Translations under genes and position numbers: made by a program
Part shown: positions 14,940 through 23,455 of the stretch, piece after piece
Numbering within the stretch: position 1 is the first letter of the stretch
How the letters are laid out: the number at the start of each line of letters is the position of its first letter
The notes under the pieces: generated by a model
Seen by the model: only the letters and a program-made list of their open reading frames with translations
Databases searched by the model: none
Told to the model about the DNA's origin: nothing
Origin: JBBSEZ01 sp038239195
GTDB lineage: Bacteria; Planctomycetota; Planctomycetia; Gemmatales; Gemmataceae
DNA: 40,928 bases
Direction: 5' to 3'
Assembly: GCA_038239195.1 (NCBI GenBank)
Contig: JBBSEZ010000023.1
Location: 1 to 40,928, forward strand

Positions 14940-17117
14940 TCAGGGAGCCCCGACCATCGGCTTGACCTTGAGCTGGAACTTGTCGGACAGGTCGGACGCG
15001 AAGTTGGCGCGTTTGAGGAAGAGCAGCGCGAAGCAAGTATCGACGGGGCGGTTCGAGCCGGGGTAGCCCCCGATGTTCCACGCGCCCATGCCTTCTTGCC
15101 TGTCGAGGAGCAGCTCGACGCCCCAACCGTACCAGTCGCGGTCCTGGATGGTGCGGAGGTTGTAGAGCATCCCAACGCGCTCGACCGACCACAGGAAATA
15201 GAGGTTGACGTTGGAGCGTGCCCAGCGCATCCGGGCGGGGGCCTTGCCCTTCTTGAGCTTGCCCTTGGCGCCGGCCTTCTTGGCGGGGACGATGGGAGCG
15301 CCGATGCTCTCGGCCAGGGCGTTCAGGCCCTTCTCGATGGCGGGGTCACGGACCAAATCTTTCCGCTTGGCGTCGGTGCGGTCCCCAGCGACGAGGCCGT
15401 GGCCGACGGCCAGGCCGAGGAGCCCAGCCCCCGTCATCGCAGGCGTGCCGTGGCTGCCGCCTCGGTTGTGGTGGTAGCCCCAGCCGCCGTCCGGGCGCTG
15501 GCTGGTGCGGAAGCGCGTCGCGAGCAGGGCGAGCGAGCGCTCCAGAGGGACGTCGTGCCGGGCCGCGGCCCACAGGGCCAGCGTCGCGAACTGGGTGTTC
15601 GAGTTGTCGGTCTGATGGGGGTCCCAGACCGGGAGCTTGTGGGCCTTGGCGGGCGGCTTGAGCGCCGGGACCTCGCGCAGGATGGGCGGTAACTTGGCGA
15701 TGGCCTTCTTCGCCTCGGGCGTCAGCGTCTTCTCGACGACCTTCTCTTCCTTGGGAGGAGCGGGCGCCTTGCGGTTGGGGGCATCGATCGTGCTGCCCGG
15801 ATTCGGGCCCTTCTCTCCAGGCTTCTGGGTGGGCAGGTCGTTCTTGTCGCCCGGCCGGGGGCCCTGGCTCGGGAAGTCGGTAAGTTTGCCCTTCGAGGGC
15901 CGCTCGACCGGAAACTCGCTCGGCTTCTTCTTCGGGGGGGCCTTGGCGATCCAGTCGGGGCGCTTGCCGTTGGGGCCCTTGACGAAGAGGTCGATCTTGT
16001 TGGCCGGGCGCGTCTTGCGCAGGGCCACCAGCAGATCGCGCTCTTCAGGCCCGGTCAGGATCGGGCAATCGTAGTTCCATCCCCCCGTCGGCCGTTGGCC
16101 CGCGACAAGGCGCAGGGCAAGCGTCTGGATCAAGGGGCGGTCTTCGGGGCCCCCCAGGCGGTCGAGGAAGAGGAGGGCGAGGGAGAGCGAGTACGTGTGG
16201 CGCAGGGTCGGGGCCTGCTCGCGGACGAAGTTCGCGGCACGGAGCACGTCGGGGTCGTCGGCCTTGGCCCCGCACTCCAGGAGGGTGAGAGCGGGCAGGG
16301 CGGCCATGCCGACGGGGTGCCCGTGGCCCCAGGAGCCGTCGGCCCGCTGCTCTTTGCGCAGATAGGCCACGCCGCGCGCGATGGCCTTGTTGACCTTGAG
16401 CTGCTCCTCGCGCGGCAACCAGGCCGGCTCGGGAGGGCGCGGCGGCGCGACCGGACGGGGCGGCGCCACCTTGCCGACACCTGGAGGGGCCGGGGCCACG
16501 CGAGGCTCAGGCCGCGCGCCTTCCTCGACGGGGGAAGGGGGGGCTTCCCGGGGGGACGGCAGGGCCGGCCGGTCGGTGCCCGGCAAGCCTGAGGGGCCGC
16601 CGGGGGCCGCGGGCGGGGGCTGATTCGGGCCACTGACGGCGACCTCGGGCGAGGGCTTCTTGGTGGTGAGGACGACCGCGAGAACGGTGGTGCCCCCGAG
16701 GAGGAGCACGGCAGCGAGGGCCCCGCCCGCCAGGGCAAGACGGCCCTTGCTCGCGGAGGGGGCCGCCGGCAGGGGCAGCACGGGCAGCGAAGCGGGCGGA
16801 ACGGCCGTTCGCGCGGCGCCGGGAGGCAGAGGAAGCACAAGGGGCGAGGGCGCGGGCAGCGGCAGGGTCAGGACTGGCCTCAAGCCCGCCTTGGGGACCG
16901 CCGGAGGGGCCGGCCGGAGGTAATCGGGCAGCCCTTCTGAGGCCCGCTGGGCGGGCGGGGGAGTTGGCGCCGAAGGCGAGGCCGTCGCCGGGCTCGGGGT
17001 GAACGAGGAGCCGCATCCGGAGCAGAGCACGCGCATGCCGGGGACCAGGGACTTGCTGGTCTTCAGGCTCTTGAAGCAACGGGGGCAGGTACACTTGGTC
17101 GGCAGCATGCGAGGCAC
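14940..17117 (-). CDS. Zinc-ribbon membrane protein with prenyltransferase/squalene-cyclase-like toroid
   Basis: A 725-aa multi-part protein. Residues about 8-40 hold a zinc ribbon (CTCPRCFKSLKTSK ... VLCSGCGSSF). A long Pro/Ala-rich linker follows. A membrane helix LALAGGALAAVLLLGGTTVLAVVL (about 128-151) comes next, then a second Pro-rich linker. From about 235 alpha/alpha-toroid repeats appear: RGVAYLRKEQRADGSWGHG, LVAGQRPTGGWNYD, FRTSQRPDGGWGYHHN, and LLLDRQEGMGAWNIGGYPG, the QxxDGSWG signature of terpene-cyclase-like folds. A charged Lys/Pro insertion separates the repeats. No DDTA or DxDD catalytic motif is seen, so enzymatic cyclase activity is doubtful; a binding or cell-surface role is possible. 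A downstream ATG at 17108 is an alternative start to the GTG at 17117. Confidence 0.7.
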   Translation of the reverse strand: MPRMLPTKCTCPRCFKSLKTSKSLVPGMRVLCSGCGSSFTPSPATASPSAPTPPPAQRASEGLPDYLRPAPPAVPKAGLRPVLTLPLPAPSPLVLPLPPGAARTAVPPASLPVLPLPAAPSASKGRLALAGGALAAVLLLGGTTVLAVVLTTKKPSPEVAVSGPNQPPPAAPGGPSGLPGTDRPALPSPREAPPSPVEEGARPEPRVAPAPPGVGKVAPPRPVAPPRPPEPAWLPREEQLKVNKAIARGVAYLRKEQRADGSWGHGHPVGMAALPALTLLECGAKADDPDVLRAANFVREQAPTLRHTYSLSLALLFLDRLGGPEDRPLIQTLALRLVAGQRPTGGWNYDCPILTGPEERDLLVALRKTRPANKIDLFVKGPNGKRPDWIAKAPPKKKPSEFPVERPSKGKLTDFPSQGPRPGDKNDLPTQKPGEKGPNPGSTIDAPNRKAPAPPKEEKVVEKTLTPEAKKAIAKLPPILREVPALKPPAKAHKLPVWDPHQTDNSNTQFATLALWAAARHDVPLERSLALLATRFRTSQRPDGGWGYHHNRGGSHGTPAMTGAGLLGLAVGHGLVAGDRTDAKRKDLVRDPAIEKGLNALAESIGAPIVPAKKAGAKGKLKKGKAPARMRWARSNVNLYFLWSVERVGMLYNLRTIQDRDWYGWGVELLLDRQEGMGAWNIGGYPGSNRPVDTCFALLFLKRANFASDLSDKFQLKVKPMVGAP

Positions 17118-17353
17118 TCTATCCTGTGAAAGGGAGAAAAACCACAGGCCCCCAGGCGCTTGAGGTCAACGGTCACTGTAGCTGGAGCGCGAGGCCGGAC
17201 GCAAGGAAAAAGAGGAAGAATTGGGCCACCCTGGGCGAGCCGGAGGCGTTGCCGACCGGGGCGCGGCGGGTTAGGGCCCCCCTGCACGGACACCGAGGAG
17301 GGAGGCAGCACGTTCTCTCCAAGCCTCTCCAGGGGTGGGCGGAGAAACATTCC

Positions 17354-17759
17354 ATGGCGCCGAGCGGAGAGCCCCTGAACGCCGGGTGGGACCATTACCG
17401 CGCCGGGCGACTCCCGGAGGCCGAGCAACTGGCCCGGCGGTGCCTGGCCCGGGGCCCCCGCGATGCCCACGCCTTCCACCTGCTGGGGAGCGCTCCGCAC
17501 GCCGGGGCCAGGTGAGGCGGTGGCCTCCTTCCAGCGCGCGATCGCCCTCGCGCCGGAATTGGCCGAGGCCCACAACGATCTGGGCCAGGCCCTGCTCGAG
17601 GAGGGCCGGGTGGACGAGGCACTCGCCGCCCTCCGCGAGGCCCTGCGCCTGCGGCCCGAGTTCGTCCAGGCCCACAACAATCTGGGGATCGCCCCTGCGA
17701 GGCGACTGACCTGCCAAGACCAGGGCGCGGGCCCCAGGCGCTTCCGCCGCGCCGGTTGA
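17354..17759 (+). pseudogene. Frameshifted and truncated TPR protein
   Basis: From ATG 17354 one frame encodes AGRLPEAEQLARRCLARGPRDAHAFHLLGSA, the start of a planctomycete TPR protein, and ends at 17515. The next TPR units (EAVASFQRAIALAPELAEAHNDLGQALLEEGRVDEALAALREALRLRPEFVQAHNNLGIA) continue in another frame from about 17512 to 17700, after which TPR similarity stops. A single-base indel near 17490-17512 explains the break. Related full-length proteins carry many TPRs and often a sulfotransferase or glycosyltransferase domain that is missing here. Confidence 0.75.
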
Positions 17760-17939
17760 GCCCCGCGCAGTCGCTTTCGCCCTTGCGCTGGCCCGCGCAG
17801 CGCGACCGTTCCCTCTGCGCGCTCTTCCTGCCGCGCCACCCCACTGTTACCCTGAAGCAGTCCGTTCGGGACCGTGCCAGAAAGTGCCTGTCGAGGGAAG
17901 CCGACCGCTTCGCTCCCTCCAGGCAGAAGGGGCCTCGCC

Positions 17940-19265
17940 ATGCCACCCGCGATCCCGCGCGACGACCTTTCCCGCGCCGATCTGGCCGCGCTCCAGGCGG
18001 CCGGGCTGTCCGCGCTGCTCGCCGAGGTGCTGCCGCGCAATCGCTTCTACGCCCGCAAGTTCGACGAGGCGGGCCTCTCCCTCGCCGACCTCTGTTTTCC
18101 GCGCGATTTGCATCGCCTCCCCTTCACCACCAAGGCCGATCTCCTCGCCGCCCAGGCGGAAGTGCCCCCCTACGGCGACCTGCTCACCTACCCCCTCGCG
18201 CGCTACTGCCGCCTCCATCAGACCTCCGGCACGTCGGGCCGGCCGCTGCGCTGGCTCGACACCGCCGAGAGCTGGTCCTACCTCCTCGATTGCTGGCAGT
18301 CGCTCTTCAAGATCGCCGGCGTCGTCCCCTCCGACCGGCTTTTCTTCGCCTTCTCGTTCGGCCCGTTCATCGGCTTCTGGGCGGCGTTCGAGGCAGGCGC
18401 CCGGCTCGGCTGTCTCTGCCTGCCGGGGGGCGGGATGAGCCGCGCGGCCCGGCTGCGCTTCCTGCTCGACAACGTCGCGACCATCGTGCTCTGCACGCCC
18501 ACCTACGCCCTGCGCCTCGCCGAAGTCGCTCGTGCCGAGGGCATCGACCTCCCCGCCTCGTCGGTGCGAGCCATCGTCGTGGCGGGGGAACCGGGGGGGA
18601 ACGTTGAGGCGACGCGCCGGCGAATCGAGACGGGCTGGGGAGCGCGCGTGTTCGACCACAGCGGGATGACGGAGACGGGGCCGCTCGCCATCGAATGCCG
18701 CGAGGCCCCCGGCGGTCTACATCTTCTGGAGAGCGCTTGCTGGCCCGAGGTTTTGGTCCCTGGTGAGACAGCGCCTGTCCCGCCCGGCGAGGAGGGCGAA
18801 CTGGTGCTTACCACCCTGGGGCGCTGGGGCTCTCCTCTGATCCGCTACCGCACTGGCGATCTGGTGTGCGTCGATCCCCGGCCGTGCGCCTGCGGGCGGG
18901 AGCTCTTGCGACTGGAGGGTGGCATTCGGGGGCGGGTGGATGACATGATCGTCATTCGGGGCAACAACCTCCACCCCAGCGCCCTCCAGACGATCCTGCA
19001 CCGCTTCGCCGAGGTCGTCGAGTATCGCGTAGTGGTCGATCAGTCCGCCGCTCTGCCCGTGCTGCGGGTGGAGGTCGAACCGCTCCCCGACGTTCAGGGG
19101 CCTACCCTGGCCGCCCGCATCGACCGGGCCATCCGCGACGAACTGCTCTTTCGCGCGGAAGTGACGGTCGTCCCACCCGGCGCATTGCCGCGCTCTGAGA
19201 TGAAGGCCCAACGCTGGGCGCGAAAAAGTGTGCGCGACGTTCCAAGCGACGCCTCAAACTCCTAG
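17940..19265 (+). CDS. PaaK-like acyl/aryl-adenylating enzyme (CoA ligase family)
   Basis: A 441-aa ANL-superfamily enzyme of phenylacetate-CoA ligase length. It activates a carboxylic acid with ATP to an acyl-adenylate and usually passes it to CoA. Visible motifs are the P-loop-like TSGTSGRP (about 95-102), VAGEPGG, the aromatic-box DHSGMTETGPLAIEC (about 240-254), YRTGDLV with the adenine-ribose Asp (about 302), GRVDDMIVIRGNNLHPSALQ and the end LPRSEMKAQRW with the candidate catalytic Lys. The start follows AGAAGGGG. Closest by architecture is PaaK, but the substrate is not fixed by sequence. It lies 79 bases before the first propeller gene and may head the cluster. Confidence 0.8.
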   Translation: MPPAIPRDDLSRADLAALQAAGLSALLAEVLPRNRFYARKFDEAGLSLADLCFPRDLHRLPFTTKADLLAAQAEVPPYGDLLTYPLARYCRLHQTSGTSGRPLRWLDTAESWSYLLDCWQSLFKIAGVVPSDRLFFAFSFGPFIGFWAAFEAGARLGCLCLPGGGMSRAARLRFLLDNVATIVLCTPTYALRLAEVARAEGIDLPASSVRAIVVAGEPGGNVEATRRRIETGWGARVFDHSGMTETGPLAIECREAPGGLHLLESACWPEVLVPGETAPVPPGEEGELVLTTLGRWGSPLIRYRTGDLVCVDPRPCACGRELLRLEGGIRGRVDDMIVIRGNNLHPSALQTILHRFAEVVEYRVVVDQSAALPVLRVEVEPLPDVQGPTLAARIDRAIRDELLFRAEVTVVPPGALPRSEMKAQRWARKSVRDVPSDASNS

Positions 19266-19344
19266 AACAGTCAAGAGAGAGGCCGGGCCCTCCCTCCCCA
19301 CGCCCGCGCCGATTTCCTCCGGCCCAACCGAGAGAGCAGACCCC

Positions 19345-21651
19345 ATGAGACGCTTGCTCCCCCTCTTGCTCGTGCTGTTCGGCTGGACAGCGACCGTGAT
19401 CGGCGCCAACTGGTCCAACTGGCGCGGCCCGGAGCAGATTGGCGTGGCGCGCGACCGCGACCTGCCCGATAGCTGGTCGCCCAAGGGCGGCAAGGGCAGC
19501 AACCTCGTCTGGCGCGCCCCCGTCGGCTCCATCTCCACGCCCATCGTGCAGGACGGCCAGGTTTACATCATTACGCGGACTGGCTCGGGCGTCGGTCGGC
19601 AGGAGATGGTCGTCGCCCTGAACGCCGACACCGGCAAGCAGGTCTGGCAGCACAAGTTCAACGTCTGGCTCACCGACATCGTCTTCGACCGGGTCTGCTG
19701 GGCACACATGGCCGGCGACCCCGAGACCGGCAACGTCTACTCGCACGGCACGCAGGGGCTGTTCACCTGCTTCAGCAAGGGCGGGAAGGTCCTCTGGCAG
19801 CACTCCCTCACCGAGGAGTTTGGCCGGATCAGCGGGTACGGCGGGCGCCTGCCGAGCCCGATCGTCGATGAAGGACTGGTCATTCAGCCCCTCGTTTGCG
19901 CCAACTGGGGCGAGCACACCGTCGGCGGGAGCCGCTTCATCGCCTTCGACAAGCGCACCGGCAAGGTCGTCTGGTGGGCCTCGGGGGGCTACCCGGTGCG
20001 CGACACGCACTATTCCAACCCCGTTGTCGCGGTCATCAACGGCCAGCGCCTGATGGTCGCGGGCGGCGGCGATGGCTGCGCCCATGCCTTCAAGGTGCGC
20101 ACCGGCGAAAAGGTGTGGAGTTACCTCTTTAGCGAGGGTGGCATCAACTGCACGCCCGTCGTCCAGGGCAACCGGATCTGGATCGGCCACGGCGAAGAGA
20201 ACTCCAACGGGACCCAGGGGCGGGTGATCTGTCTCGATGCCTCCCAGATGGTCGATGGCAAGCCAAAGAAGCTGTGGGAGGTGGACGGCATCAAGGTGAA
20301 GTACGCGTCGCCGGTGCTCCACGAGGGCTTGCTCTACCTGTGTGACGACCTGGGCAACATGTTCTGCCTGGACGCCGCCTCGGGCAAGCAACTCTGGGAC
20401 TTCTCTTACGGCTCCAACACGCGCGGTTCGCCGGTCTGGGCCGATGGGAAACTGTACGTCGGCGAGCTGGACGGGCAGTTCCACATCCTCAAGCCGAGCA
20501 AGGACGATTGCAAGGACCTCTCCCCGCCCGTGGAGTTCCGCCCCAAGGGGGCGGTCCCCGTCGAGATCCACAGCAGCCCAGCCATCGTGAACGGGCGCAT
20601 CTACTTCACGACGACGGAGGAGACGTTCTGCCTCGGCAAGCCGGGGCACAAGGCCAAGGCCGACAAGGCGCGCCCCACCCCTCAGGAGAAGCCGCTGCCC
20701 AAGGGCGCCAAGGCAACGCATTTGCAGGTGTTCCCTGCCGACGTGACCCTCAAGCCCGGCGAGAGCGTGGAACTGAAGGTTCGCGCCTTCGACGACCACG
20801 GCCGGCTGATCGGCGAGGTCGAGGCGGAGTGGCGCACGGCCGGCCCGCGCCCGCCCGTGTTTCCGGTCGGCGCGAAGGCCCCGCCACCCCCAAAGGTCAA
20901 ACTGCCCCCGAGGGCGTTGGCCGGGGAGCTGAGCGTTATCAAGGGCAAGGGCACCAAGCTGACGATCGCCAAGGCGCCGGCCGGGCAATTCGGCCAGGTG
21001 GTCGCCTCGTTCGGCGGACTGACGGGGTCGGTGCGGGTGCGCGTGGCGCCGACGCTGCCTTACTCCCAGAACTTCAACAACGTCCCTCTCGGGCAAGTCC
21101 CGGGCGGATGGGTCAACACGCAAGGGAAGTTCACGGTGGTCCGGTTGCCCGATGGCTCCTTGGTCTTGAGCAAGCGCAACGACCTGTCCACGCCCCTCGT
21201 GGCGCGGGCCAACGCCTTCATCAGCGTGCCGTGGTTGAGCGACTACGACGTCGAGAGCGACGTGATGGGGACGCAGGTCGGCGCCGATTTGCCGGAAATG
21301 GGCATCGGGGCGTGTCGCTATTCGTTGGTGCTGATCGGCAAGGACCAGGAACTGCGCCTGGTGTCGTGGGACGCGCAGAAGCGCATCAACGAGGTGCTCA
21401 AGTTCCCGCACAAGCCGAACACCTGGTATCGGATGAAGCTGAGCGTCGCCGTCCGCGGCGGCAAGGGCATCGTCAAAGGCAAGGTTTGGCCCCGCGGCCA
21501 GGCGGAGCCGAAGAACTGGACGGTCGAGGTCGAGGACGCGGTGCCCAACACCGAAGGGGCGCCGTACCTCTACGGTTGGTCCACGGGCATCATCAACAAC
21601 GCGGTGCTCGGCACCAACATCTACTACGCCAACGTCAAGGTTACCAAGTGA
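19345..21651 (+). CDS. Exported PQQ-like beta-propeller protein with Ig-like and C-terminal domains
   Basis: A 768-aa secreted protein. The signal peptide is about residues 1-21 (MRRLLPLLLVLFGWTATVIGA). Residues about 22-440 form repeated blades of the kind VWRAPVGSISTPIVQDGQVYIITRTG, ALNADTGKQVWQHKF, CLDAASGKQLWDFSYGSNTRGSPVWADGKLYVGE. About 460-570 has a bacterial Ig-like stretch (LQVFPADVTLKPGESVELKVRAFDDHGRLIGEVEAEWR). The C-terminal 190 residues resemble a lectin-like jelly-roll (PYSQNFNNVPLGQVPGGWVN). No CxxCH haem motif is present. Such proteins in planctomycetes are usually annotated only by fold; binding PQQ is not established. Confidence 0.75.
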   Translation: MRRLLPLLLVLFGWTATVIGANWSNWRGPEQIGVARDRDLPDSWSPKGGKGSNLVWRAPVGSISTPIVQDGQVYIITRTGSGVGRQEMVVALNADTGKQVWQHKFNVWLTDIVFDRVCWAHMAGDPETGNVYSHGTQGLFTCFSKGGKVLWQHSLTEEFGRISGYGGRLPSPIVDEGLVIQPLVCANWGEHTVGGSRFIAFDKRTGKVVWWASGGYPVRDTHYSNPVVAVINGQRLMVAGGGDGCAHAFKVRTGEKVWSYLFSEGGINCTPVVQGNRIWIGHGEENSNGTQGRVICLDASQMVDGKPKKLWEVDGIKVKYASPVLHEGLLYLCDDLGNMFCLDAASGKQLWDFSYGSNTRGSPVWADGKLYVGELDGQFHILKPSKDDCKDLSPPVEFRPKGAVPVEIHSSPAIVNGRIYFTTTEETFCLGKPGHKAKADKARPTPQEKPLPKGAKATHLQVFPADVTLKPGESVELKVRAFDDHGRLIGEVEAEWRTAGPRPPVFPVGAKAPPPPKVKLPPRALAGELSVIKGKGTKLTIAKAPAGQFGQVVASFGGLTGSVRVRVAPTLPYSQNFNNVPLGQVPGGWVNTQGKFTVVRLPDGSLVLSKRNDLSTPLVARANAFISVPWLSDYDVESDVMGTQVGADLPEMGIGACRYSLVLIGKDQELRLVSWDAQKRINEVLKFPHKPNTWYRMKLSVAVRGGKGIVKGKVWPRGQAEPKNWTVEVEDAVPNTEGAPYLYGWSTGIINNAVLGTNIYYANVKVTK

Positions 21652-21723
21652 CCCAACAAGTCGCGAAACGAGAAGTTCGGAAACGAGATCGCCCCCGGTT
21701 CGGCCATGAAGGGACGTGAGCCC

Positions 21724-23385
21724 ATGAAATCGACTCCGCGTCTGCGTCGCTGGTTGTCCGTCGTCGGCACCGTCACGGTCTTCGGCATGGTCGTCGGCCT
21801 GCTTTCTCTCCAGGGCCGCGACACGGGCGCCGCCCCGGGCGAAGGCAAGGACAAGGATGCCCCCCCCGCCCCCAAGGAAGGCCGGCGCGAATGGCCTGTG
21901 TGGGGCGGGACCGTTCAACGCAACCTCGTCAACCTGTTCGAGCGGGACGTCCCCATCGCCTGGAACACCAAGAAGGGCCAGGAGAAGAACATCAAGTGGT
22001 CGGTGGACCTCGGCTCCAAGGCCTATGGGGGGCCCATCGTCGCCGGGGGCAAAATTTACGTCGGCGCCAACAACGAGCAGCCGCGCAACAAGGACGTGAC
22101 GGGCGACAAGGGCATCTTGATGTGCTTCCGCGAGTCGGACGGCGCCTTCCTGTGGCAATCGATCCACGACAAGTTGCTCACCGGGCGCTCGCAGGACTGG
22201 CCTCACGAGGGCATTTGCTCCAGCCCGTTCGTCGAGGGCGACCGGCTGTGGTACGTCAGCAACCGCTGCGAGGTGATCTGCGCCAGCACGGGCGGGCTGG
22301 CGGCCGGCAACCGCGGCGTGAAGGACGAGAAGTACAAGACCAAGACCGACGCGGACGTCATCTGGCGGGTGGACATGATCGCCAAGTACGGCGTCTTCCC
22401 GCACAACCTCGCCACCTGCTCGCCCCTGATCATCGGCGACACGATCTTCGTCATCACCAGCAACGGCGTGGACGAGGGGCACGCCAACCTCCCCTCTCCC
22501 AAGGCGCCGAGCTTCCTGGCCCTGAACAAGAACACCGGCGCGCTGAAGTGGTCCTCGAACGTTCCGGGCACGAAGATCATGCACGGGCAGTGGTCCAACC
22601 CCGTCTACGCGGTGACCAACGGTCAGGCCCAGATCGTGTTCCCGGGCGGCGATGGCTTCGTCTACTCGTTCAACCCAACCACGGGCGCCTTGCTGTGGAA
22701 GTTCGACTGTAACCCCAAGTCGGCGGTTTACGAGCTCGGCGCCAAGGGCACTCGCAACGACTTCGTTTGCACGCCCGTCGTCTGGGAGGGCAAGTTGTAC
22801 ATCGGGATGGGACAGGACCCCGAGCACAGAAAGGGCGTTGGCCATCTCTGGTGCATCGACCTCGCCAAGGCCCTGGCCAAGGGCGCCGCAAACCCCGGCA
22901 AGGACGTCTCGCCGTTCAGCGACCCCAAGGACGAGAACCCAAAGTTCGACCCCAACGACGCGCGCAACCGCAATTCCGCCCTGGCCTGGCACTACGGAGG
23001 CTTCAGTCCTCCCGGCTCCTCCCGACCGTACCTCTTCAGTCGGACGGCCAGCACCTGCGCGGTACACGATGGGCTCTGCTACGCTGCCGACTTCGACGGG
23101 TACGTGTATTGCCTGGACGCGCGGACGGGCAAGAAGCACTGGGAGCAGCCGGCAGTGCGTGCCGACACCTGGAGCTCGCCGTACTGGGTCGATGGCAAGA
23201 TCTACGTGGGCAACGAGAAGGGCGAGATCGCCATCTTCAAGCACGGCACCAAAAAGCAGTTGCTCGCTCGCGTGCGGATGGGAGGCATCTCCACCAAGGT
23301 CCGCGTCACCCCTACGGTGGTCAACGGCGTGCTGTACGTGATGACCGAGAACCCGTGCAAGTTGTGGGCGATCAGCACCAAGTGA
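21724..23385 (+). CDS. Exported PQQ-like beta-propeller protein
   Basis: A 553-aa protein, with a signal peptide or anchor at about 7-30 and then a spacer rich in Pro, Lys and Asp. Blades repeat as AYGGPIVAGGKIYVGANNEQPRN, LMCFRESDGAFLWQS, NRCEVICAS, HNLATCSPLIIGDTIFVITSNGVDEGH, FDCNPKSAVYELGA and HLWCIDLAKA. The start at 21724 follows AAGGGA; an earlier ATG at 21706 lacks a ribosome site. It is paralogous to the next gene over its whole length: WPVWGGTVQRNLVNL matches VAMFGGTVERNLVNL, and six cysteines are in shared contexts. It lacks CxxCH and the vicinal disulfide typical of methanol dehydrogenases. Confidence 0.75.
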   Translation: MKSTPRLRRWLSVVGTVTVFGMVVGLLSLQGRDTGAAPGEGKDKDAPPAPKEGRREWPVWGGTVQRNLVNLFERDVPIAWNTKKGQEKNIKWSVDLGSKAYGGPIVAGGKIYVGANNEQPRNKDVTGDKGILMCFRESDGAFLWQSIHDKLLTGRSQDWPHEGICSSPFVEGDRLWYVSNRCEVICASTGGLAAGNRGVKDEKYKTKTDADVIWRVDMIAKYGVFPHNLATCSPLIIGDTIFVITSNGVDEGHANLPSPKAPSFLALNKNTGALKWSSNVPGTKIMHGQWSNPVYAVTNGQAQIVFPGGDGFVYSFNPTTGALLWKFDCNPKSAVYELGAKGTRNDFVCTPVVWEGKLYIGMGQDPEHRKGVGHLWCIDLAKALAKGAANPGKDVSPFSDPKDENPKFDPNDARNRNSALAWHYGGFSPPGSSRPYLFSRTASTCAVHDGLCYAADFDGYVYCLDARTGKKHWEQPAVRADTWSSPYWVDGKIYVGNEKGEIAIFKHGTKKQLLARVRMGGISTKVRVTPTVVNGVLYVMTENPCKLWAISTK

Positions 23386-23455
23386 GGTCATTGCGGCGCG
23401 GTCCTGCCAACCGCGCCGCAACGGGCCCTCGCCCCGCGAACCGAAGGAGCTGTGG

